Assembly: GCA_015494035.1 (NCBI GenBank)
Contig: WGBZ01000209.1
Location: forward strand, 1 to 5,283
DNA: 5,283 nucleotides
Direction: 5' to 3'
Source: Lysobacterales bacterium
GTDB taxonomy: Bacteria > Pseudomonadota > Gammaproteobacteria > Xanthomonadales > Marinicellaceae
Positions within the stretch are counted from its first letter, which is position 1; every line of letters begins with the position of its first letter. Of this stretch, positions 1 to 5,073 are shown in pieces. The position numbers and the translations under genes are program-made. The notes beneath the pieces are model-generated. The model saw only the letters and a list, made by a program, of their open reading frames with translations. It searched no databases and was not told where the DNA came from.

Positions 1-485
1 GAATCGGTGCCGTGTTCGGCCGCCAGTTTGGGATTGATAAAACGCCAACCGATGGTGGTGTCATAAATTTCCGCGTTACGCGACCAAGCGCTTTCTGCCT
101 TGGGCATGACCAACGGCGCGCGCGTCATGGACTCCACCCCACCGGCCACCACCAGGTCGGCTTCTCCCGTGGCTATCTGGCGGGCACCGCTGGCCACTGC
201 ATCCAGGCCGGAAGCGCACAGGCGGTTCACAGTGATGCCCGGCACACTGGCAGGCAAGCCGGCCAGCAAGGCGGCCATGCGCGCCACGTTGCGGTTGTCT
301 TCGCCAGCCTGGTTGGCGCAACCGGCAATGACCTCTTCCACTGCTTCTGTTGGCACGCTCGAGTGATTGGCCATTAGGGTGGCAATAACATGGGCCAGCA
401 TATCATCCGGCCTGACCGCTGCCAGTGCGCCACCAAAGCGGCCAATGGGTGTGCGTATGCCATCACAGATATAGGCGTTTTTCAT
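1..485 (-). CDS. paaJ: 3-oxoadipyl-CoA / 3-oxo-5,6-dehydrosuberyl-CoA thiolase PaaJ, N-terminal part (runs off left edge)
   Basis: Cytoplasmic thiolase of phenylacetate degradation. In characterised systems PaaJ cleaves both 3-oxo-5,6-dehydrosuberyl-CoA and 3-oxoadipyl-CoA with CoA, giving acetyl-CoA and finally succinyl-CoA. The window holds 161 codons starting MKNAYICDGIRTPIGRFGG, about 40% of the roughly 400 residues usual for the family. Seen directly: the thiolase start ICDGIRTPIGRFGG, CANQAGEDNRNVARM (residues 56-70), the acylation motif NRLCASGLDAV with nucleophile Cys90, and GGVESMTRAP (115-123). The signature IGWRFINP at 145-152 is typical of the PaaJ/PcaF subgroup. The second catalytic cysteine and the histidine lie beyond the edge. 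The start is supported by AGGGGA (493-498) seven bases upstream. The gene follows paaH after an 82-base gap with no convincing terminator, so co-transcription is likely. PcaF of the beta-ketoadipate route is a near-identical alternative by sequence; the paaG-paaH neighbours favour PaaJ. Confidence 0.93.
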   Translation of the reverse strand, partial: MKNAYICDGIRTPIGRFGGALAAVRPDDMLAHVIATLMANHSSVPTEAVEEVIAGCANQAGEDNRNVARMAALLAGLPASVPGITVNRLCASGLDAVASGARQIATGEADLVVAGGVESMTRAPLVMPKAESAWSRNAEIYDTTIGWRFINPKLAAEHGTD

Positions 486-492
486 GTGTCTG

Positions 493-498
493 TCCCCT
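493..498 (-). promoter_or_regulatory. Shine-Dalgarno of paaJ (AGGGGA)
   Basis: AGGGGA lies seven bases before the ATG of paaJ (ATG at 485-483). It fixes the start codon. It also shows that paaJ has its own strong initiation signal despite the 82-base gap after paaH. Confidence 0.7.
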
Positions 499-567
499 GA
501 TGTGCGACGCAGGCAGGGCCGCGTTGCTGAGTCGTGTTATTGAATGGGTTAATTTATGACACGCCTG

Positions 568-2154
568 TCATCCGTGCCCATGGCGTTCAGTCAGGGTCTG
601 ACGGCTGTCGCGTTCCACCTGGTGTCGCAACCAGGCCGAAGGCCGGTAACGGTCATCACCAAACCACTGTTGCAGGCCTTCCAGGGTCTGCAATACGTGC
701 TGAAAGCCGATTTTTCGCCCCCAGGCCAACGGGCCTTCGGGGTAGTTGACGCCGTAGCGCATGGCGCGGTCCACGGCCTCGGCATCGCACACGCCGGTGA
801 ACACCGCTTCGGCAGCTTCGTTAATCAGCATCACCACGGTGCGCATGGCAATCAAACCCGGCTCATCCGGCACCACCAGCACTTTTTTGCCCAGGGCTTG
901 AAACAGGCCGATAACGCTTTCGCGATTGGCTTTCTCACAGCGTTCGGAAAAAGCCAGGGCGATGGTCTTTGCACCGGCAAAATCCAGCGCCAGGTCCACA
1001 TGAACCAGGCATTTGTAGCCGTGCTCCCGGGCCCGGGCCGTGGCCGTTTGGCCATTGGCCAGCACCACGGCGCAACCACCAGCCAGCAGGTAGCCGGAAC
1101 CCCGGGATTCCATCAGGGAAATACAGCGCCGGGCGCGTATCAGCCCACGCAGGGGCTCGCCCAGTCCCATGTGGCCGCGAATGGTGACAGTGCCGTTCTG
1201 GTCGCACGGTGGCGCGTAAGGCACCGGGGCAGGGTCATTGCCTTCGGCGCCGTAATCGTAAAAGCCGCGACCTGTCTTGCGGCCCAACAGCCCGGCGGCC
1301 ACCATTTCCTGCTGTATCAGCGATGGGCGGTAACGCGGATCGTTGAAAAAGGCATTGAAAACACTCTGGCTGACGGCAAAGTTCACGTCTATGCCGATCA
1401 GGTCCATCAGTTGAAACGGGCCCATGCGGAAACCGGCGCTTTCGCGCAAAACCGTGTCGATCACCGCCGGGCTGGCCAATTGCTCCTGCAGCATTTTCAA
1501 AGGCTCGCCGTAAAACGGTCGGGCGACGCGATTCACAATAAAACCGGGGGTGGATTGTGCCCGCACCGGAATCTTGCCCCAGGCCAGGCAGAGTTGTTCA
1601 GCGGCGGCCAGCAACGCCGCGTCACTTTGCAAACCGGCAATCACTTCCACCAGTTTCATGACCGGCGCGGGGTTAAAAAAGTGCAGGCCGATCAAGCGCG
1701 AGGGTTCATTCAGGGACGCAGCAATGGCGGTGATGGAAATGGAAGAGGTGTTGCTGGCAAAAATGGTTTCCGCCGGGCAGATTTTTTCCAGTTGCTGAAA
1801 CAGGCCCTGCTTGATGGTGAGGTTTTCCACGATGGCCTCGATGACCAAACGGGCTTTGGCCAGCGCATCCAGCTCATCCACAAACCGGATCCGCTCGAGA
1901 ATTTCCTGCCGCTGGCGGGCGGAAATCCGGACTTTATCGACCCGTTTCTGCAAGCGCTGAGCCATTTGCTCCAGTGCCTGGTGCGCGGCCTCGGCATTGA
2001 CATCGTGCAGCAACACCTGATGCCCGTGGCTTGCTGCGACCTCCGCAATGCCTATGCCCATGGTCCCGGCACCGATAACCCCGATGGCCGGAAAGCGATT
2101 GATGGCCTCGGCAGTTTCAGTGGCCCCAGCGGTTCCAGTGGCTTCGGTGGTCAT
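568..2154 (-). CDS. paaH: 3-hydroxyadipyl-CoA dehydrogenase PaaH
   Basis: NAD-dependent cytoplasmic dehydrogenase that oxidises 3-hydroxyadipyl-CoA to 3-oxoadipyl-CoA, the step before the last PaaJ thiolysis. The protein has 528 residues, longer than the roughly 475 of E. coli PaaH. Visible order: an Ala/Thr/Glu-rich leader (5-17); a Rossmann domain with GAGTMG (28-33) and ribose-binding Asp51; the 3-hydroxyacyl-CoA dehydrogenase signature LHFFNPAPVMKLVE (157-170); a first C-terminal domain (about 205-300); a variable middle segment; and a second C-terminal domain with MRYGVNYPEGPLAWG (465-479). Ser137, His158, Glu170 and Asn208 match the active-site residues of short-chain 3-hydroxyacyl-CoA dehydrogenases, so the enzyme should be active. 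Its ATG directly follows the paaG stop, and GAGGG (2162-2166) inside the paaG 3' end is seven bases upstream, indicating translational coupling. A general fatty-acid 3-hydroxyacyl-CoA dehydrogenase is the alternative, but the duplicated C-terminal domain and operon argue for PaaH. Confidence 0.95.
   Translation of the reverse strand: MTTEATGTAGATETAEAINRFPAIGVIGAGTMGIGIAEVAASHGHQVLLHDVNAEAAHQALEQMAQRLQKRVDKVRISARQRQEILERIRFVDELDALAKARLVIEAIVENLTIKQGLFQQLEKICPAETIFASNTSSISITAIAASLNEPSRLIGLHFFNPAPVMKLVEVIAGLQSDAALLAAAEQLCLAWGKIPVRAQSTPGFIVNRVARPFYGEPLKMLQEQLASPAVIDTVLRESAGFRMGPFQLMDLIGIDVNFAVSQSVFNAFFNDPRYRPSLIQQEMVAAGLLGRKTGRGFYDYGAEGNDPAPVPYAPPCDQNGTVTIRGHMGLGEPLRGLIRARRCISLMESRGSGYLLAGGCAVVLANGQTATARAREHGYKCLVHVDLALDFAGAKTIALAFSERCEKANRESVIGLFQALGKKVLVVPDEPGLIAMRTVVMLINEAAEAVFTGVCDAEAVDRAMRYGVNYPEGPLAWGRKIGFQHVLQTLEGLQQWFGDDRYRPSAWLRHQVERDSRQTLTERHGHG
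2107..2142 (-). repeat. 18-bp imperfect tandem duplication in the paaH 5' end
   Basis: Codons 5-10 (Ala-Thr-Gly-Thr-Ala-Gly) and 11-16 (Ala-Thr-Glu-Thr-Ala-Glu) are two adjacent 18-base units. They share GCCACTG(G/A)AAC(C/T)GC. They form most of the low-complexity leader ahead of the Rossmann fold and look like a recent in-frame slippage duplication. Confidence 0.65.
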
Positions 2155-2940
2155 TTAACGGCCCTCGAAAACCGGCGGTCTTTTTTCGCTGAATGCCGTC
2201 ACGCCTTCGGCAAAGTCACGCGTAAGGCCGGCAATGCGCTGGTAATCCCGCTCCAGGTCCAGTTGTTGATCCAGGGTATTGGCCCAGCTTTTCTGCATGG
2301 CGTCCTTGATCAGCCCCAACGCGATGGTGGGCCGGGCAGCCAGGTTTTCCACCAGGCTTTCCAGGTCCTCGGCAAAGTTTTCATCGGCCACACTGCGGTA
2401 AATCATGCCCCAGTTTTCAGCCGTTTCAGCATCTACAGGCGTGCCCAGCAAGGTAATGGCTCGTGCCCGGGCGCTGCCTATCAAACGTGGCAAATGCCAG
2501 GTCATGCCACTGTCGGGAATCAGGCCGATGTTGCTGAAGGCCTGAATGAAGCGGGCCGATTTTTTGGCCAGCACCAGGTCACAATTGAGGGCAATGCCGG
2601 CACCGGCACCAGCAGCCACGCCATTGACGGCGGCCACCACGGGGATTTTGAGGGTATGCAGCAGGCGCAGACTCTTGTTGTAGCCGTTTTCCAGCGTTTC
2701 GCCCAAATCCGGCTTGCTGCCTTCGCGGGGCTGGCGTTCGCCCAGGTCCTGACCGGCACAAAACCCGCGTCCGGCACCGGTAATCACCAGCACGCGCAGG
2801 CTGTCATTGTTGGCAACTGTTTCCAGCGCCTGCTGAAACTCGCGGTGCATGGTCTTGTTGAAGGCGTTCAGGCGATCCGGGCGGTTCAGGGTAATGGTGG
2901 CACGCGCACCGGACTCGTTCAGTTCAATGGTCTCAAACAT
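2155..2940 (-). CDS. paaG: Ring-1,2-epoxyphenylacetyl-CoA isomerase PaaG (crotonase family)
   Basis: Cytoplasmic crotonase-fold isomerase. In characterised pathways PaaG converts ring-1,2-epoxyphenylacetyl-CoA to oxepin-CoA and also shifts the double bond of dehydroadipyl-CoA intermediates. The 261 residues match the usual length of about 262. Seen directly: TLNRPDRLNAFN (17-28); the CoA and oxyanion-hole segment GAGRGFCAGQDL (55-66); AAVNGVAAGAGAG (103-115); and IGLIPDSGMTWHLPR (138-152), whose Asp143 is the acid/base residue of PaaG-type isomerases. The C-terminal signature NTLDQQLDLERDYQR (221-235) is shared with E. coli PaaG. No second catalytic glutamate is evident, as expected for PaaG rather than hydratase PaaF. 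The start has AAGAG (2948-2952) seven bases upstream and a TATAAT further up. It is the first gene of the leftward operon and is divergent from paaY. Confidence 0.95.
   Translation of the reverse strand: MFETIELNESGARATITLNRPDRLNAFNKTMHREFQQALETVANNDSLRVLVITGAGRGFCAGQDLGERQPREGSKPDLGETLENGYNKSLRLLHTLKIPVVAAVNGVAAGAGAGIALNCDLVLAKKSARFIQAFSNIGLIPDSGMTWHLPRLIGSARARAITLLGTPVDAETAENWGMIYRSVADENFAEDLESLVENLAARPTIALGLIKDAMQKSWANTLDQQLDLERDYQRIAGLTRDFAEGVTAFSEKRPPVFEGR
2162..2166 (-). promoter_or_regulatory. Shine-Dalgarno of paaH inside the paaG 3' end
   Basis: GAGGG sits within the last codons of paaG, seven bases before the paaH ATG (2154-2152). The paaG stop TAA (2157-2155) lies between them with no spacer before ATG. 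Terminating ribosomes can therefore restart directly on paaH. Confidence 0.65.
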
Positions 2941-2950
2941 GCTGCCACTC

Positions 2951-2978
2951 TTGCGGATGGAAGGGCTTGTATTATACT
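2951..2978 (+). promoter_or_regulatory. Candidate sigma-70 promoter of paaY
   Basis: TTGCGG (2951-2956) and TATACT (2973-2978) are separated by 16 bases. The -10 matches consensus at five of six positions; the -35 is partial. A start near 2985 would leave a leader of about 15 bases containing GGAA (2989-2992) before the paaY ATG. The -10 overlaps the opposing paaG -10, so the two promoters should compete. Confidence 0.5.
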
Positions 2979-2984
2979 CAAGCC
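2964..2984. promoter_or_regulatory. Inverted repeat GGCTTG-N9-CAAGCC, candidate shared paa operator
   Basis: Two perfect 6-base arms (2964-2969 and 2979-2984) flank nine bases that hold both opposing -10 elements. A dimeric regulator bound here would block both paaG and paaY promoters. Phenylacetate genes are commonly controlled by PaaX (GntR-like) or PaaR (TetR family), which respond to phenylacetyl-CoA. Neither gene is in the window, so the regulator is not identified. Confidence 0.5.
2971..2976 (-). promoter_or_regulatory. -10 element of the paaGHJ promoter (TATAAT)
   Basis: On the minus strand 2976-2971 reads TATAAT, a perfect sigma-70 -10 hexamer. Transcription would start near 2964 and give a leader of about 24 bases before the paaG ATG. 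No good -35 hexamer is seen at 16-18 bases (the best is TCCAGA), so the promoter may need an activator or depend mainly on its -10. Prediction by eye. Confidence 0.55.
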
Positions 2985-2999
2985 ACTTGGAAATTCTGG

Positions 3000-3602
3000 A
3001 TGATTATGCCCCCCGTTTTTGAAATTGACGGCGTGGTGCCGGTGATCGACCCCAGCAGTTTTGTGCACCAGACTGCCAGCGTGATTGGTGATGTGATGAT
3101 TGGCAAAAACTGCTACATCGGCCCGCACGCCAGTTTGCGCGGTGATTTTGGCCGGATTGTGCTTGAAGATGGCGTTAATTTTCAGGATGGCTGCATCGCG
3201 CATTGCTTCCCCGGTGGCGAAACCCGCGTGTGTAAAAACGGCCACATCAGTCACGGGGCAGTGTTGCACGGCTGCACCATCGGTCGCAATGCCATGGTGG
3301 GCATCCAGAGCGTTATCATGGACAACGCCCGCATTGGGGAAGAATGCATGGTGGCGGCATTAAGCTACGTCAAACCGGGTTTTACCTGCCCGCCCCGGCA
3401 AGTGGTGGCCGGCATTCCGGCAACCTGCAAGCGGCCTGTGAGCGACAAGGAGGTCGACTGGAAAACCCGTGGCACGGCGGTGTATCAGGATTTGACCGGA
3501 CGCTGCCTGCATAGCCTGCGTGAAACGGCACCGCTGGCGTGCCTGGAAGAACGGGATGATGCCCACCAATTAAAGGTGCCCGGCTTCAAACCCTTGAAAT
3601 AA
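3000..3602 (+). CDS. paaY: Phenylacetate-pathway thioesterase PaaY (gamma-carbonic-anhydrase-like, hexapeptide repeats)
   Basis: Left-handed beta-helix protein. Characterised PaaY is a thioesterase that hydrolyses dead-end CoA thioesters formed when the ring-opened intermediate rearranges, protecting the cell from CoA trapping. The 200 residues match the family length of about 196. The N-terminus FEIDGVVPVIDPSSFVH resembles E. coli PaaY. Hexapeptide repeats run through VIGDVMIGKNCYIGPHASLRGDFGRI (residues 28-53) and on to about residue 125. His68 (in NFQDGCIAH) and His85 and His90 (in GHISHGAVLHG) match the three metal-ligand positions of gamma carbonic anhydrases. A helical tail follows from about residue 145. 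I chose ATG 3000 because GGAA (2989-2992) lies seven bases upstream. ATG 3006 (MPPVFEIDG) would fit the family equally well. An in-frame TTG at 2967 lies within the -10 region and is unlikely. In E. coli paaY pairs with paaX; here it stands alone, divergent from paaG. Confidence 0.92.
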   Translation: MIMPPVFEIDGVVPVIDPSSFVHQTASVIGDVMIGKNCYIGPHASLRGDFGRIVLEDGVNFQDGCIAHCFPGGETRVCKNGHISHGAVLHGCTIGRNAMVGIQSVIMDNARIGEECMVAALSYVKPGFTCPPRQVVAGIPATCKRPVSDKEVDWKTRGTAVYQDLTGRCLHSLRETAPLACLEERDDAHQLKVPGFKPLK

Positions 3603-3619
3603 GCGCCAGCTAGATTGAA

Positions 3620-4930
3620 TCACTCAAAGCCGTGGGCAAAAATGCTGTCGGTGGTGATGCGAAACAAGGTACCGGCCAGTGAAACCGCATACACCTCGCC
3701 GGTTTCATCTTCTCCAAACGAACCCAGGTTGAACTGTAGGCTGGCTTCGCCGTGGTTCCACTCCTGACGGATCCAGTTGCCACCGGATTCACTGGCATAC
3801 CAGATTTTGCCGGAACAGTAATCGCCATAAAAATACAGCCCATTAATGGCGGTGACCGGGCCACGGTAGCGGTAGCCGCCGGTGATGGCGCAATTGCCGC
3901 CGGTGTGTGTTTCTGTTAAGACCGGTGGCGTCAGCGTCACACCGGGCAGACAGCGCCCGGCATTATACGTCTGGTCGCCTTCCATGCAGCTCCAGCCATA
4001 GTGCTCGCCACCCGTACTGGCCGCCGGCTGGCGATCGATTTCTTCCACCGCGCCCTGCCCCACATCACCAATCCACAAGTCCCCGTTGAGGCGATCAAAA
4101 CTCCAGCGCCAGGGATTGCGCAGCCCCCAGGCCCAAATTTCACTGCAGCGGGTATCGCCTGTGGACTCAAACGGGTTGTCGGCAGGAATGCCATAATTGA
4201 CGCCTTCGGCACACACGCCATCGGTGTTTACACCCGGGTTGTCCACGTCGATGCGCAGCATTTTTCCCAGCAAGGCGCGTGAATCCGGGTCACCAATAAA
4301 ATTGCTATCAGGCGAACAACTGCCGCTGTTGTCCAGATTGGCCGGATCGAGGGTCTGCGCGCGATTGCAGGGGTCGCCACCACTGCCGCCATCACCCATG
4401 CCAATGTACAGGTAGCCGTCTGGTCCAAACAGAATGTTGCCGCCATTGTGGTTACTGAAATCCTGGTCAACAGAGAAAATCACCACAGCAGAGCTGGCAT
4501 CGGCCAGGTTCGGGTCGGTCCCCGAAACCTGATACCGCGCCACCACCGTGTCGCCCTGGGCGTTGGTGTAATTGACGAAAAAATAGCCATTGCTGGCGAA
4601 ATTCGGGTGGAAGGCCAGCCCCAGCAAACCCCGTTCACCACAACAATTGACAATGCCGGAAATGTCCAGAAATGGCGTGGGCAGAATGCCAGTGCCCTGT
4701 TTGATGTAAATTTGCCCTTCCTGCTGGACAATAAACAACCGTCCGCTGCCGTCTCCAGCATGGCAGGCGGCCACGGGACTGCTCAAACCGGAAGCCACCG
4801 GCTGCAGAAAAAGGTCCGACGGCAATTGCGCCTGACAGGCCGGTGCAAGAAGAAACAACAGCAGCCCACAGGCCACAAAACGGGCTGTTGGAATGAAAGA
4901 AACCAGACGTGAAGAAAAACAAGCACTCAT
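3620..4930 (-). CDS. Secreted PQQ-dependent glucose/sorbosone dehydrogenase-family protein with a FAHGFE C-terminus
   Basis: Exported six-bladed beta-propeller of the glucose/sorbosone dehydrogenase family, whose members oxidise aldose sugars or related alcohols using calcium and PQQ. The substrate here is unknown. The 436 residues begin with a signal peptide: the hydrophobic core is about 18-30, and likely signal-peptidase I cleavage falls after CQA at residue 34. Visible family motifs: GERGLLGLAFHPNF (98-111); HNGGNILFGPDGYLYIGMGDGG (161-182), whose His161 matches the catalytic histidine of soluble glucose dehydrogenase; LLGKMLRIDVDNP (220-232); GLRNPWRWSFDR (269-280), with Arg271/Asn272 at PQQ-binding positions; ITGGYRYRG (349-357); and YGDYCSGKIWY (368-378). 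The mature part has eleven cysteines, suggesting disulfides and an extracytoplasmic site. The propeller runs straight into the tail DSIFAHGFE. The start is fixed by GAGGGGG. It converges on paaY and has no clear functional link to it. A non-PQQ propeller is possible; cofactor use is inferred from the family. Confidence 0.88.
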   Translation of the reverse strand: MSACFSSRLVSFIPTARFVACGLLLFLLAPACQAQLPSDLFLQPVASGLSSPVAACHAGDGSGRLFIVQQEGQIYIKQGTGILPTPFLDISGIVNCCGERGLLGLAFHPNFASNGYFFVNYTNAQGDTVVARYQVSGTDPNLADASSAVVIFSVDQDFSNHNGGNILFGPDGYLYIGMGDGGSGGDPCNRAQTLDPANLDNSGSCSPDSNFIGDPDSRALLGKMLRIDVDNPGVNTDGVCAEGVNYGIPADNPFESTGDTRCSEIWAWGLRNPWRWSFDRLNGDLWIGDVGQGAVEEIDRQPAASTGGEHYGWSCMEGDQTYNAGRCLPGVTLTPPVLTETHTGGNCAITGGYRYRGPVTAINGLYFYGDYCSGKIWYASESGGNWIRQEWNHGEASLQFNLGSFGEDETGEVYAVSLAGTLFRITTDSIFAHGFE

Positions 4931-4935
4931 AAATT

Positions 4936-4942
4936 CCCCCTC
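4936..4942 (-). promoter_or_regulatory. Strong Shine-Dalgarno of the sugar dehydrogenase gene (GAGGGGG)
   Basis: GAGGGGG ends five bases before the ATG (4930-4928), with an A/T-only spacer (AATTT). This supports the long n-region start of the signal peptide and predicts efficient translation. Confidence 0.7.
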
Positions 4943-4959
4943 AGGAAAAGCTGCTTTTG

Positions 4960-5011
4960 AACCAGTCTAACTCTGCCGCCCTTGGAAAAATGTTAAACCA
5001 GTCGCAGAGTT
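4960..5011. repeat. Paired AACCAGTC direct repeat and AACTCTGC/GCAGAGTT inverted repeat
   Basis: AACCAGTC occurs at 4960-4967 and 4996-5003, 36 bases apart. Each copy is followed by one arm of a perfect 8-base inverted repeat: AACTCTGC at 4969-4976 and GCAGAGTT at 5004-5011. It lies 30-80 bases upstream of the dehydrogenase start, where an operator or leader hairpin could act. Confidence 0.5.
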
Positions 5012-5073
5012 CCGAGCTAGAAGCATCAGCAGGGATATAAACACGAGGACAGCAGCAGAAAAAAAGGGCCTAG

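Larger units (their letters stand above)
4931..5073 (-). other. Leader region of the sugar dehydrogenase gene, no gene found
   Basis: This 143-base stretch separates the dehydrogenase start from the IS end. I see no credible ORF and no convincing -35/-10 pair on the minus strand; TTTATA/TATATC-like sequence near 5033-5040 is the best AT-rich candidate. It holds the Shine-Dalgarno sequence, a paired direct and inverted repeat (4960-5011), and a T-rich run on the minus strand next to the IS boundary (about 5060-5065). Confidence 0.6.

Noticed and set aside
504..527. Imperfect hairpin GCGACGC/GCGTTGC in the paaH-paaJ gap as a terminator or REP element
   Set aside because: The stem is seven bases with a mismatch in the transcribed orientation, and no U-tract follows. 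It is too weak to call.
2967..2999. TTG at 2967 as an upstream start for paaY
   Set aside because: It lies within the palindrome next to the -10 region and would precede the predicted transcript start. The purine-rich AAGGG is too close to serve as its ribosome binding site, and family members begin at about the ATG 3000/3006 position.
556..3003. An 815-codon plus-strand open frame opposite paaH and paaG
   Set aside because: It is antisense to two well-matched enzymes, and its product is His/Gln-rich with no recognisable domain. Stop-free antisense frames are a normal by-product of GC-biased codon use. It has no convincing start signal.
4843..4846. Cys32 in the dehydrogenase leader as a lipoprotein cysteine
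   Set aside because: The preceding residues A-P-A do not fit a lipobox; proline at -2 and alanine at -3 are poor. Signal-peptidase I cleavage after Ala34 is more likely.
4448..4912. A 154-codon plus-strand frame opposite the dehydrogenase N-terminus
   Set aside because: It is antisense to the signal peptide and first blades of a clear family member, and no domain is recognisable.
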